Positions 1-12,062 of a stretch of DNA of 64,000 bases are shown piece by piece. Below the pieces are notes generated by a model that was not told where the DNA came from, did no database searches, and worked only from the letters and a program-made list of their open reading frames with translations. A program made the translations under genes and the position numbers. Source of the stretch: Steinernema hermaphroditum (taxonomy: Eukaryota; Nematoda; Chromadorea; Rhabditida; Steinernematidae); the NCBI GenBank assembly GCA_030435675.1, contig CM059625.1:12090001-12154000 (forward strand), in the 5' to 3' direction. The first letter of the stretch is position 1, and every line of letters starts with the position of its first letter.

Positions 1-824
1 TTCATTCAACTGAACCTGTGGAGCGATGGACATCAACGAAGTATGGTATTAATAGTGCAGGAAAGAAGCTAATTTTGAATGTGTGTTTCAGGGATTTGCC
101 TACAAGGGAAAGTGAATTTTTGCATCGAAACGATCCAGCATGGGAATATGGATTCTATGAACCTCCACCGGATAAAATGGAGAAAGACCGGCTCACCTTT
201 CGGGAAGCACTTGAAGTTGGTCGTACTTACTTAACTATTGCGTTATTCGTTGTTTTCAGATAATGCGAGCGAAGCTTGAGCTCGAAGGCTCCAAGGAATT
301 TGCCCGTGAAGAAATTGAGAAAGCTCAGGAAATTTTGGAAACACACCAGGTTTATCGTTTCTCGTTGATTTGAGATTGTCATCTTCAACCGTTGTAGGGA
401 GTGGCGCGAGTTGATCCAGAGCGGCTAGAACGAATGTGGCGTTATTTCCGGCCGTTCGAACGTCGTGATACACAGAAGGTTGTCACAAAGCACAAGGTGG
501 AGCAGCTTCGAGACGCTTTACACGGAAGGAGTGATGAGCGACGCCTGCTTGACGGAGTACGCGAGAACTTCCGCAAGGTGGTCGGCAATGACGGAAGCAT
601 TGAAAAGGAACAATTTGATAAAGTACATAAATTCGCCTCGGACGCATATTTACTTCTTTATGTTATAGTTGAATGCAAAGGAGCAGGAGCAGTTCCTACT
701 GGCAGTGAAGGAGCATAGGCAAATGGAACATGAGCGACTAGAAAAGCGTCTTGCTGACATGAAGAAAGAGGACCTCGAGATGGAGCGGGTTGCTGAGTCT
801 ACGACGAAAACTAAGAAAGAGTGA
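1..824 (+). CDS. Coiled-coil protein, 3' part of gene, unrecognised
   Basis: The 5' end lies outside the window. Five exons join in one open frame: 1-40, 92-215, 260-349, 398-622 and 669-824 (stop TGA). All four introns are 44-51 nt and begin GT and end AG. The protein is highly charged. An early segment (DPAWEYGFYEPPPDKMEKDR) is followed by long helical stretches rich in Glu, Arg and Lys, ending in a Lys/Glu tail (EHERLEKRLADMKKED). No signal peptide or membrane segment is visible in this part. I do not recognise the family. A mitochondrial ribosomal or assembly factor is conceivable because the next gene, 155 nt downstream on the same strand, is a mitochondrial tRNA enzyme, but that is inference from position only. 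The reading frame and splice phases are sound; the function is unknown. Confidence 0.75.
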
Positions 825-979
825 TAGAATTTTTCTGCTGATAGGATATTTTGTTACTAAATTGGATTAGACTATGGTGCTGGTTGGTGTTGCTGAGCCT
901 GTGTATTTATTGGTGCGTATCCTTGCCGTATGTTGCCATTTAATGCCCATCTGATCTTTTAAGTACAGCAGTTAGGCCG

Positions 980-2329
980 ATGACAGCTGTAAAGCGTGTC
1001 GTATGCGCGATGTCCGGTGGCGTGGACAGCTCGGTAAGCGCTTGGCTGCTGAAGAAGAAGGGTTTTCACGTTACGGGTGTATACATGGTAAATTTAGAAA
1101 TACTGGATTTGTCCATGCTTGCAGCTAATTTTAGGTAAATTGGGATCATGTTGAAGAAGGGGTTTCGCAATGTCCACGAACGAAAGACCAAGCTGATGCA
1201 CAAGTAGTCTGCGATCGCTTAGGCATACGCCTACATGTTGTCAATTTTGTGAAAGAGTACTGGAACGATGTTTTCATGTAAGTATTCCAAATCATTTTAA
1301 CTTGATCGCGGCTCACTATGTTTCCTAATTGTTCTAACCTTTTTTAAGTCTTTTAGGCCGTTTGTTTCTAATTACAAGCTGGGAAGAACGGTGGTATCCG
1401 ATATTGCATGCAATACCATCATCAAATTCGATCTCTTGCATAAATTCGCGTTTGAAGAACTTGGTGCAGACGCTATTGCTACTGGACATTTTGCTCGAAC
1501 CACTCAAGGTGATTATTTGGAGAACATTGATGATGCTAGTACTGTCCAACTTTTGAAACCGACTGATCCGTTGAAAGACCAAACATATTTCTTATCGAAT
1601 CTTTCCGGCAAGCAGCTACGGCGATCAATGTTTCCAGTAGGGTCTCTATTGAAGTCCGAAGTTAGAAAAATTGCCGATTCTGAAAGCCTGCTGTCCGAAG
1701 TCGCTCACAAGCCAGAGGTATGCATTATCGCCAAGAGCTGTGGGCTCTTTATGTGCTGTATTTAGAGTATGGGTATTTGTTTCATAGGAAAGCGGAAGAA
1801 CTTCGAATCGTTCCTTGATCAGTACATTGAGCCGGTCAGAGGGCCTATCGTCGATAAAGAAACTGGTGTGACGATTGGTGAGCATTCGGGAATTCACCAT
1901 TTTACCATTGGAAAAAGAGTGAAGATCGCTCCGGAACAGTACCAAAGTGCCGACGGTCTATTTGTGTGCTCACTCGATGCTGAAACGAATTCTGTATTTG
2001 TGGTATGTGCGACTGAGACATGCAACGAGAGTTCTTGTTAATGTTTTCAGTGTCGAGGTTCGGCTAACCCACTTTTATATGCTCGAACATTTGAACTAGA
2101 GAAAGTGAACTGGATAAGTGGTCAATCTTCTGCCCGCAAACTAAACTTCCGATGTCAACGAACTCATCCTACTCTGCAGTGTGAAATAGAAACTGTGTCG
2201 TCTGATAGAATGTTGGTGAAGCCGAGACATCCTATAAGAGCTGCGGCACCAGGACAGACGTGTGTTTTCTATGACAGTGATATTTGCTTGGGGAGCGGCC
2301 AAATCCACCGAATTGTATCAACATTGTGA
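980..2329 (+). CDS. mttu-1: Mitochondrial tRNA-specific 2-thiouridylase (TRMU/MTU1, MnmA family)
   Basis: The enzyme adds sulfur to U34 of mitochondrial tRNAs for Lys, Glu and Gln, using ATP and a persulfide donor. The N-terminus has the PP-loop (SGGVDSS, about residues 12-18). Next come the KEYWNDVF segment, the first catalytic Cys (SDIACN), the [13 protein letters not shown] block, KDQTYFLS, and the second catalytic Cys in [10 protein letters not shown], formed across the intron 1718-1765. The C-terminal beta domain ends in CLGSGQI. Length is about 375 residues, as in animal MTU1. The ATG at 980 sits just after an acceptor-like AAGTACAG, suiting trans-splicing. Introns are short. One oddity: the usual GxTPNPD before the first Cys reads GRTVVSD. 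The gene is convergent with the nuclear receptor; the stop codons are about 80 nt apart. Confidence 0.93.
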
Positions 2330-2407
2330 TGATTGTTTTTGTTGTCGGATAGAACGAATTGATTGTTTAGGAATTCATTGTCTCTTTCAAGATGCTACAT
2401 TCCCACT

Positions 2408-4470
2408 TCAGACTGAAACGCTGTTCGCCGTGCTGTTAGATCTCGTTCGAGGCCATGTTCCTTTGTGCACGTCGGCTATTAAAGAGTCGAAGTCTATGAT
2501 GTTGAAGAGCCGGTTCATTTCCACTTTGTCGTTCATGAGATGGTAAAGACTCTAAAAGCAGCTTTGTCATGGCTGAATTCGACAACAAGAGTTACCGTAA
2601 CAACAGAGAGGAGCAGCATTATTTCTTGCAGTCGCTCAATGGCTGTTTGAGTGTCTTTGCATTTGTGAGCTTTGATGTAACGATAGAGAGCGGCTACGTA
2701 TCGTTCACGCGTTCTGGCCACATGCTGTTGCCCATGAAGCGATAGGCCGATTTCTTCTTTGAAAAAGTTGATGCCTTTCAGCAAACAGTACTCGTATATA
2801 TCTAATTTCATGTTTTTCATTGGAATGACTAAGCCGTCCATCATCCGTGCAACGGAATCCGAGTAAAACTGACCGATTCTGCAAAGAGAACGCCTTAATG
2901 TGCGGGGTGGTTTCAATCACCTACACTGGGTCATGCTTGTAATAATCTTCGCTGTCGCTGTGTGGGTGGTAGCTTCCATTTGCGAAGCATATGCCACTTT
3001 TTCCACTGAGCATACTGTAGTACGAGTGTGACACCCAGCCGTGGTGAACGAGGCGGCGCTTGGCCAGTATAAGCTACAAGAGATAAAGAATTAGAAATCG
3101 CGAATGAGACGTCCATGTGAGTCTTTGCATGGATAGAACCCAGCATTAGGGTTGTTTGGACATGCAGTTAACCTGTCCGCACCAACAATAGTCGCATTTG
3201 TGGCTATAATTTGCGATATGGCAAAATCTGACCTGGTCATCAGTGTCAAGGCAGGCAAAATCTTTGAGTCCATGCGCCCAGTCCGCAAAAAAGATGAAGT
3301 GTCTTCTCCACCCGTCAATGAAGTCTTCGGGCGTCAAGATTCTCTCTCCAGTGAAGAACATCTATTTGAACTGTGAGAGTAATGCCCGCTGTGTGTCCTT
3401 ACCTTGTAACGACGGCACACAAGAGTTGGTTCGTGAAAGACAAATTCAAACGGCATGTCCACCTTCTCTTCCGCAGAGAGCAAAGGTCCGACACCTTCGA
3501 CGTTGTTGAAGATATGCTCCTCGAGTGCGTAGAATCTCAAGTAGAGGTCGTCGTCGCTGTTCGGAGGACTTGGTAAATCTTGTTCTGGAGGGGTCGATGG
3601 AATCTCCTGTTTGATATGTATGAAACTTGAGCATGATGAACTGTTGGAGCCACCCAGAATGGGGGATGAGTGGTAGCCGCTTCCGGTGTAAAGGATATTC
3701 GGCAGAGACGTATCAGTCTTGAGGGAAATTGTACAAAAGAGGATTTGACGCATAACTCACTTGGGCACAGTTGTCCCTTAAGGATGTGCGAATTTTTGGG
3801 CGGTGCGGCAACTTGTGCTGCCCGACCATATGCGAATTCTTGAGGTTCCTGTCTCGCTCGTTTTGGACTGCTGAAGTGAAAGATGCTTCGGTTAAGTGAA
3901 GGACACACTAACCGTCCGGATTCATCCCCGCCGCGTAACATTTCTTTAGTCTGCAGGCGCGACAGACATTTCGATGCTCCTTCACAACGGGACAGTCCCC
4001 TCCGAAGCGACAACTGTATTGTCTTCTACTCCAGATACTGTAATGTACACGTTAGTCCAAAAAGGCATTGCTATTTTGATTTTAATTTGTTGACTGTGGA
4101 GCATAGGAAAAACCATTATAAAGTGACGTTGGCACTTGTTTACTAAACAATTTTGAAGGGTGTGCTGGCTCGTGAATGTTACGAATATAAATACGATATT
4201 AATAACCTTCGCCGAAAGAAGCCCTTACATCCATTGCAGGCATTCACGCCATAATGTTTGCCATAAGCGACATCACCGCACACTTCGCAGAGCAACTGAT
4301 TCGATGTGGTTGGTTGATCAACCCCTGAAAACAAGCAGCAGGTTCAGAGAGATACCGTAAACCGAAAGTACCGTACCGTTTAGGAAGCCCTTTTTGTGAG
4401 ACCCGTTAGCGATTCCATAGTCAACCCGTACTGTCATATCGGACAAGTAGTCGAGTTTCCGCTTAAGCAT
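2408..4470 (-). CDS. Nuclear hormone receptor, HNF4-like nematode supplementary type
   Basis: About nine exons give a protein of roughly 490 residues. The chosen start at 4470 follows an acceptor (CTGCTTTCAG) seven bases upstream. The DNA-binding domain begins near residue 41. Finger 1 is [18 protein letters not shown] with P-box [10 protein letters not shown], finger 2 is C-x5-C-x9-C-x2-C ending [17 protein letters not shown], and the AVQNERDR extension typical of HNF4-derived nematode receptors follows. After a Ser/Pro-rich hinge ([18 protein letters not shown]), the ligand-binding domain shows [48 protein letters not shown] and a C-terminal [19 protein letters not shown] segment. It should act as a ligand-regulated transcription factor in the nucleus; ligand and targets cannot be read from sequence. 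I did not assign an orthologue. Splice junctions were chosen for phase and are plausible throughout. Confidence 0.9.
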
Positions 4471-6943
4471 CACGAAACTGAAAGCAGGAGTGATTGAGGA
4501 GGCCGAATAGAAATTGCCCGAAAGCACCTGGACTCGGACTAAATACCTCGCGCAAGTAATCAACTCGGATCTCAAAAGCTACGTGACCGTTTGTGGGTCG
4601 GCACAGGGTTGAAATACGTTTATGGACAGACAGGGAGTGTGGCATACTCTGAGCGCTGTAAACCGTATGCTCGGGTAAATCGGAGTTGCTTAGGGAACAG
4701 CCGATCAGTAGTCGCGCAGAGGACGATGCAAGGAGAATCGATTGATAAGAACACTGACAGAACTTTTGCGTCCTTCGTTTCCTTTTTATTTGCCCCCTCC
4801 ACTTCGCTATCACATGGTTCTCGATAGTTTCACGTCGAACTACGCTCAAAAAGCTGTCGTAGGAAGAACCTCATGTGAAGGAAGGCGCGCTATCGGTGAT
4901 CATCAAAGTCACTACGTACCAGCAGTACAATGTTTCACTGAACTGTAGGTGAACCCGTTGTGGCTTTAGGTGAAAAGGTCGGAAGGTGAGTTACTCCTCT
5001 AATTGCTCTCCCATGAGAGGCCGCCTTCATGAGCTATCCATCGTCATTAGGAATGAATTAATCTGCACTCGTGCAATCCAAAGGAATGCTCATGCCTCCT
5101 AGAAGGTAAACAGAAACATTTCTTGGGGCCAAACTAGGTTGGCCAATATCGACCCGCCCTCGTAGAGAGGGAACGCGCAGAGAACACACAAAGAATAGAG
5201 AACATAACAACTGGCCGAATGAAGGATGCATCGCCATTTTCGGGTAACTTCGAGGGAAAGAGCTCGACTGCAAAGGATCTTCTCTGACACCGTCGAGCGA
5301 GAAACAAACAATTGGCGATTTTGAAGAATCTGTTGCGTTCGACTGACCCCTCCCATTTTTTATCATCTTCCGTTCGTCGGCAAAAAAGATAAGAAATTAC
5401 AGTCGGTTCGAGCATCTGTCACTCGGGACGGAGTCGCCAGTTTGCAACACAGTGCATCTCGTCCAAAGCTGCTGCTATGCATAAGCGCCGAATGCGACGG
5501 CATGATGAATGTTCATTCATCGCAGATATTCTCAGAAACAACGACTTCCCCAATAGTCATTGAGCGTTTTTTAGCGATTTCTGCAGAACGCCGACGAGGA
5601 AGTGGCCCTTGAGCGAGGGTTCGGAAGTGTCGCCAATAGCCGTTCGCTGAGAATTAAGTGTTGCAAGGGCAGTAGCAAAAAACGGCTCATTTGCATATGC
5701 AAACTTTCCAATGCTATAGTTGATCGAAATGTTCGAAAGCGTCGCGTGTTCCATTAATATTCCAGGAACGACCTCAGGAACTCCCATGTAAATGACCGTT
5801 TTTTTTGCTACACGTCACTTTAGAGGAAAGTGCCGCTCCGTTTGGAAAGACTTGAAATGATTGCAATTGCAACATTCCGAGCAAGCTACACATAACGTGA
5901 GAAAACTAATGGGCAAACACGCGAGAAGAAGACGCAAATAGATCGTGTCGCTCAAACAATAAAAAACGAACGCTTCTGTGCTCGTTGATCAACGAAAGCG
6001 CCAACAAGAGCGCCACTCTTCGGGTTCAGAAGTGAGACGGTTGTTTGAGAAACGTTTCATATCAGCGGGTCATCCGATAAGTGATCTCCGACCAAAGTGG
6101 AATGCGACCGAGTGAACTCGTTGTCGCTCTCGGTACGCCGTGTTCCTCGACTAAAACACAAATCGCAACGTTCACTCGTTCCCGTTTCGCTCCCTTTTAT
6201 CAACAAAGTACATTTATTTGCCGCCTGCTAAAGGTTCTGAGAACACTCTCAAAAACGAGGGTTCTCATTAGTGAAGGTCATTGAAGCCTTGCAGAATATC
6301 AATCAAAGTACGGTTAGATTCGCCGAAAATCGACAAAAGAATTTGAGCTTGTTTACTATTGCGGCGCATTGAAACAGCGCAATTAGGTCAAAAAGTTACT
6401 TTGCGGGCGCGCCCTACGGTATCCTTCGTGTTGCAAACACTTAATTGGCTCTTTTATGATCACTCCATTGTCTTTTGCACGGGAATGAAGGAAAGTGATT
6501 AGTGCTCTTCTGGGGATGCTTTATACGACTATACAGAATGTACCACTTTTACCTTCACCGACATAAGGCGAGTGTAGAGGCCTAGTGGCACAAGAAAAGA
6601 AAATAAGATTCATTACGGGATACGGTAGTGGTTGATAAATGGCCAACATACATTGGTTTCGTAATTGTCAAGGTGTTTTTGCCCGATTACTTTGGTTATT
6701 CAGAGAACATCAGTTACGGAAAATAATTATTGACCACTATACTTAATGGAATTTCACAGCTGCTTTTATTGCACACTTAATGAGGAGGTGAGGATGCGAA
6801 TTAGAATATCTCTCGAATCTTCTAGCTAATGATATGGCATTACTGAGGGATGCGTACATGTGCACTATTCAATCGGGTAGGTGACAAACTTTCAAGAAGC
6901 AATGCAAAGATTGTTTGTTGCACGATAACGTTATCGTTCACAG
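4471..6943. other. Intergenic, no gene recognised
   Basis: About 2.5 kb upstream of the receptor. Open frames are short and unlike known proteins. I see no RNA gene or clear repeat. A 15-bp motif at about 6623-6637 (ATACGGTAGTGGTTG) recurs inverted near 7395-7409. Confidence 0.5.
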
Positions 6944-7095
6944 GGACCGACATATTCAGGACGCGGGCATCCATGCTTACCGTGAAGAGCAAATTACAGA
7001 CAAGAAACTGATTAAGACGATCGAGGCTGAACTCACTCGTCCGGGAGACGTCGCTTATGAGACCTCGATCTCCAATGTTTCGTATACAAATGGTG
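6944..7095 (+). CDS. Possible single exon of an unrecognised gene
   Basis: A 50-codon stretch lies between an acceptor (GTTCACAG) and a donor (TGGTG|GTAGGA). It encodes a polar, protein-like sequence including REEQITDKKLIKTIEAEL and RPGDVAYETSISN. Composition looks coding, but no partner exon was found on either side and the family is not recognised. It could equally be a chance frame. Confidence 0.25.
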
Positions 7096-9136
7096 GTAGG
7101 AGGTGGGTTTTGTTAAATAGTCGAAAAGGGTTAGGAAGGGTGCCATGGAAAGAAAGGGACGTCCGCTGGGTGACGTCCGCGCGCGTTCGCTCGAGAAGGG
7201 ACGCTTAAAGCATCACGTGAGTGCGCGCTGAAAGCATTCTCGAAAATGCACGTAGCCGCTCGGATGCAAACTTCGAGACCCTCCAAAGTGTAACAAGCAA
7301 CGAGCAGCGCGGGGTGGCAACGTCGAAAACACAGAAAAACTGCTGGGGACTGACCAAGCCCCCTCATATAGATATGTGTTACCCCCAGTCGCAACCACTA
7401 CCGTATCTGTAATCAAATAGTAACCTTTACAGCTGTAGGGGAAGCACGAAGAGGCCGCCAAACAGCTGCATCAGTACGACAAATGAGAGTTCGAAACACA
7501 ACTCTGCGAGCTACCGGCGTACACCCTCACTTCTTCTTCTCGACCGCTTCATGGTGGAGGAAACATCGAACAGCATCGGCCGATGACAAAGTCTGCTGGA
7601 AATCTGAAACAAGAAACACCCAGTACTCGAAAGAACGGGATGGGTCGCCGGTTTCGCCCGCGGCTCCCTCGCAACCACACCGTTTGTATACGCAAACCGA
7701 AAAAGGCGATGTTTATCTCCCACTTTACTGACTTCCGAAACGGGTGCGCGAAACAGAAGGTTTTTCATTTCTATGGAAATTCCACCCACTCTTTAAAGAA
7801 TGTCACAAAGTGTCATTTGGGGAGTACTGACCTCTAGTTCTTGCGTAGCCTCATTAATGGCTCAAGATTGCAGCACAGACACGTTCTTTGCTCACTCGAA
7901 GCTAAATGAATCGATCACTGATCTCCAAAAATTTGTGATCTCTACTAAGCGGCTTCCGAACGTTCGCAACTCGTCCGCAACTTTAGCGTCCTCTCCGTCG
8001 TCATCGATCAATTATTTATTCAGTGATATGCGATGCGGTGGTGATAAAACCGGCCTGCCGAAACTCACGAAACCTCTTCTTATGCACGTATTAGTAAGGA
8101 AAGTGTTCTTCAACAAAAAATTGTTTGCGCTGAGGGTGCCGATTGAATCAACGATTGAAACAAACGTCATCAAGTGTGCGTTCTCTGCGCTCGGCTCGTC
8201 TTCGCCTCCCGAAAGCATCAGCCCACCTTCGCGCTCTTCTTCGCAACACGCAAGTAGTACAAAAATCGCCCAAGAAAACAAAGTACCGCAAAGTGAGACG
8301 TGCGTGAGGCGAGCATGTATGAGCTGATAGCGGCGCACGCGTGGATTCACGAAGTTCTATGTGCTCAAAAACAATGAACTAAAGCGAAGAGCTCTGATCA
8401 CAGTGTTTGGGTGATTCCTGAAGAATAAATTGATGAGCACGTGAGCTGAGCATACTTGTAACTAACCTTAGTTTGAACATGCTACGGTGCGCAAAACAAA
8501 TGAAACGTGATACGCATCCAGCTGTTCAGAGAGATCATAGTTCAGCAAACAGGTTGCCATTAAAGTTGTAACTCTAATCCCATGCGACGGGAGAGGGTAG
8601 GAACAACTCGTTTTTACGGAATCATTTGATGAGCGAGAACAATTCCGCGAAAAGTGAAAACGGGTTTAGGCAAAAAAGGGTGCATGAATTTGAGTTTTTT
8701 TTTCTAAACCACAATTTAGTAACAACAAAATGCCATTACTTACAAGATGTAGTCTGTGAACTCAATTCATCGATGTTCGTATGCCAACTTGTACTGTCAG
8801 AGCCATTTTGCAGTTCGCATGTTCTTGTGCATGCAGTCTAATTGAACTGTTCATTACTGTTTGTATTCCTAATAGTTTCAGTTACAGCTAAAAGTAGTTG
8901 CACACAACGCTCAGAACATGAATCCAAGTCGTTCTGTGAACGCTTACAGTGCCTTCGCAGAGTTGTGGCTGATAGAATCTTCTTTTCGTATTTTTATGCG
9001 CTTCTCAATGTTTTACTCTATTTTGCTGTTCCAATACGAACACTATCTTAGGCTATTTCTAGCCACAGCTTAAGCGGGGTTTCCAAACTCACCATTCCCG
9101 TCCTTTCGCCGTTTTTTATTCAAAAGCGATTTGAGA
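7096..9136. other. Intergenic or intronic, no gene recognised
   Basis: A 175-codon plus-strand frame at 7800-8327 and an overlapping minus-strand frame at 8012-8350 are open, but both have biased Ser/Arg-rich composition and no recognisable motif. I treat them as chance frames. Confidence 0.45.
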
Positions 9137-9485
9137 TTAAAGTTGTCATCAGGTCGAACCCGAAAATCCACATTTTTTCCAGCACGGCTCAATTTTGAAG
9201 TCCGATCTAAAAATATTCGATTAAATTAGCTTCGCCCCAACGTCAAGGTCCAGTACAATTGAAAAATTCGACCGAAAAACGAAAAACTGCAGTCAATAAA
9301 TTTCGTTTTCGGGTTTGGTCGCCAATTGGACTTTGCTTTGCAGTTCGGTCTATTTTTTTGATTGTGAAGGGCTTCGACGTTGGGGCGAATCCAGTGGACT
9401 TGACAGTTTCTCGATCGGTGTTCAAAATTGGTCCGTACTGCAAAAATGCAGATTTTTGGGTTTAACCCGATGACAAGTCTATTTG
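9137..9485. repeat. Long imperfect inverted repeat (fold-back element)
   Basis: The left arm (about 9137-9300) matches the reverse complement of the right arm (about 9320-9485) along most of its length. Paired blocks include GTTGTCATCAGG with CTTGTCATCGGG, CAATTTTGAAGTCCGATC with CAATTTTGAACACCGATC, and TTCGCCCCAACGTC in both arms. The centre is near 9313. It has the form of a non-autonomous fold-back or MITE-like element. No target-site duplication was found. Confidence 0.7.
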
Positions 9486-12062
9486 GGACAGGGAACTGCG
9501 AATGCGAGCTTGTGAACGCTCCATTACTTGACAGCATTTAATACAGGGGGCCCAAAAAGTATCTAGTCTAGAATGTCATTTTTTTGATTTTTCATTTTTG
9601 TGCCCAGGCGTGAGATTGGTCGGAAAATGAAAAGAGAAGCGAAAAAGGACAAAGAACCACCGGTCTCACCAGTCTGAATTTATAGCTTTCTAGACTTCTG
9701 TCTAGGTGTTTTTCTTTACCACCTTGTGTTTCAGAAAAGTAATCAAGGGACCAGGACTTCTACACGGAGTTTCACCGAAATCCTCGGGCAACATGTTTGA
9801 ACCTTTCCTGGGTAGTCTTTTGATAAGTTCAACCTTTTGCTCATTTTTAAATTTCCGATGAAGACGTGCTCCACTTTCGTATGCTGTATGATCCGCGGGG
9901 AAGAGAGGGGCAAATATCTCAAATTTTCTAGATTTGGGGATCGAATACATAGTCAAGGCAATGATGAAATGCTGCATTGTCGCAACGCAACAAACCTTCG
10001 AAAGAGCATCACTTTTACAAATATATCACTGAAAACTGTTAAAAGAAAGAGTTTTGCGACCTGTTATCCTTCTTCTTAAACGCTCTTTCTGTTGAATGCA
10101 GTCCATTGCAAAACTGTAACTGACAAAAATTCTTGCAATATTCGTAACATATCACAAGTGCAAACATCGGCATGTCTTAATGAGGTCATCATGGGCAAAT
10201 ACTCACTTAATCTGTTGGGGCATTCAAACCACACTCTCGTGCTTAGGTTTTGCAGAAAGCACCTAATGGATATTTCTCACCTGCTCCAGTGGGATTAATT
10301 ATATTTTTTTTACAGTGAACTGTAGTCTGTGTCTGTGGCGGAGCCTCTCGAAAAATAGCTTCGATGTTCAGAAATTGATTGTGTCTTTGAGAAACGAAAA
10401 CAGAATGTATGTTTTGACTCGTCCAGAACACTCACCGATGAACATGTGGCCATGTTCTGTACAATTCTTTACAGATACTCCAGCTAGCACGCAGTTTTTA
10501 TTTTTTTGTGCGTTTCACCCACGTTACGAGATTGAATACAATGCAATTGTTATGTGAAGATAAATCATAAAAGATAGGGCAACTTCTATATTGACAGTAT
10601 TGGACGATATCGACCGTCGGACATTAAATTTGAGTTGGAAGTTTCCATACGATGGCAGCGAACTCTCATCTCGTGCTTTTGCGCACTGTACCTCTAGCAG
10701 TGTGTCAAGCCGGCTGGCGGAAACATCAATGATCAGCGATCTCCGATCACAATCGATCGTCGCTAAGCAGACAGAGCTGCCCTTGATAGCTCTTTCCGTC
10801 GGATCGTCGCTCACTTGCACTTCTCCACATCTTCGGGCATCTGCGTGCAACAGCCGCCTATGGCGCCTTTTTATTTTTACTTTACACGTCTGTCCTCCCT
10901 CGCGCTCTTTTCACAAAGACGTTCTTTCGCACCATCTCTCCCCTTCACTGTAAAGACGCAGCCACGCCGTCGTTTTGAGATTTGATCTTTTGGCTGCACT
11001 AAGCGTGCACACAGACACAAGTTCCTCTATCTCTGTCTGTCCAGACGGGCCACGTGCTTTCTGCTCGGCTCCTCATTCCTTGCTTTCGTCTGTTGTGTAA
11101 ACGGAGGACGCTTGATCAAACCCGTCTGTCACGAGCTTTATTCCATACAACTTCCAAATGACTCAATGGAGCCTTAATAACAAATTTGCATTCCCGACAC
11201 GATATCGATTTGTTCGCTCATATTTTAGGCCTGCAGCCTCAAGTGCTATGGCACTACGCAACTATAACAACCCTCTAAGATTTGGCTGTTTGCGCACTCT
11301 GTTGAAAGACATCGATCAAAATTTGGTAATTACTTCGAGCGTGAATTAGTCTTTATGTTGTTCAATCAAGATTGATTTGTGGTCTGTTCCGGCATTTGTC
11401 AACACGCACGTTTTCCGCACGCCGGTTTCTACTGTCAATCGCGCATTTCGATCTGAACTCCAGTTGTTTTCTAGTCTCTGCGGCGCTTGTTCGTAACTTG
11501 AAGACATCTTCGAAACTAAGGGTTTCAGAACGACCTCTAATTAGGTGTTTTTAATTAATTTTAGACATTCGTTTTAGAGTGGTATACGCACCACACTTGT
11601 GTTGTCAGCGAAGTCGCTTGTCTATTCCACTATTTCCGGCAAAATACATGTGCTGTCTACTTCCTGTACTCTTGGATGTACCGTGAAAGTGATTATGTGT
11701 GAACATTATTTTCCTGCACAATTACAATGCTTTCTGTTATGGGGTATAAATGGTTTTCTGAGTCATATTGCATGAATCGCATATTGTCGCACGTGCTGCA
11801 AACGACATTTTCGTGCGCCATGATGTTCGAGATCTTGCACGGAGCCAGAAAAATAGGCGAAAAATACATATTACGTAAACGAAAAAATGTATAATAACAC
11901 AGATAAGTCGAAGCATTCCACGGCTGCAGGCTGTGGATGGCGATAAGCAGCGTTGTGCCGCTCCATCTGGCGTGGTGCTTAGGAAATCTGTGATCGTGCG
12001 GTGGCGTGTTCTCACCTCCTTTTGAGTCGCGTTGCATTCACTGTTTCAGTTGCACGTTAAAC
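9486..12062. other. Intergenic, no gene recognised
   Basis: No convincing exon. A minus-strand frame at 10524-10850 is long for the region but matches no family I know. The last ~12 bases before 12063 follow a TGTTTCAG acceptor, a likely splice-leader site for the next gene. Confidence 0.45.

Noticed and set aside
1646..1945. Minus-strand frame over mttu-1
   Set aside because: Antisense of conserved thiouridylase exons.
7800..8327. 175-codon plus-strand open frame
   Set aside because: Ser/Arg-biased, no motif, no splice context, and a comparable frame on the other strand.
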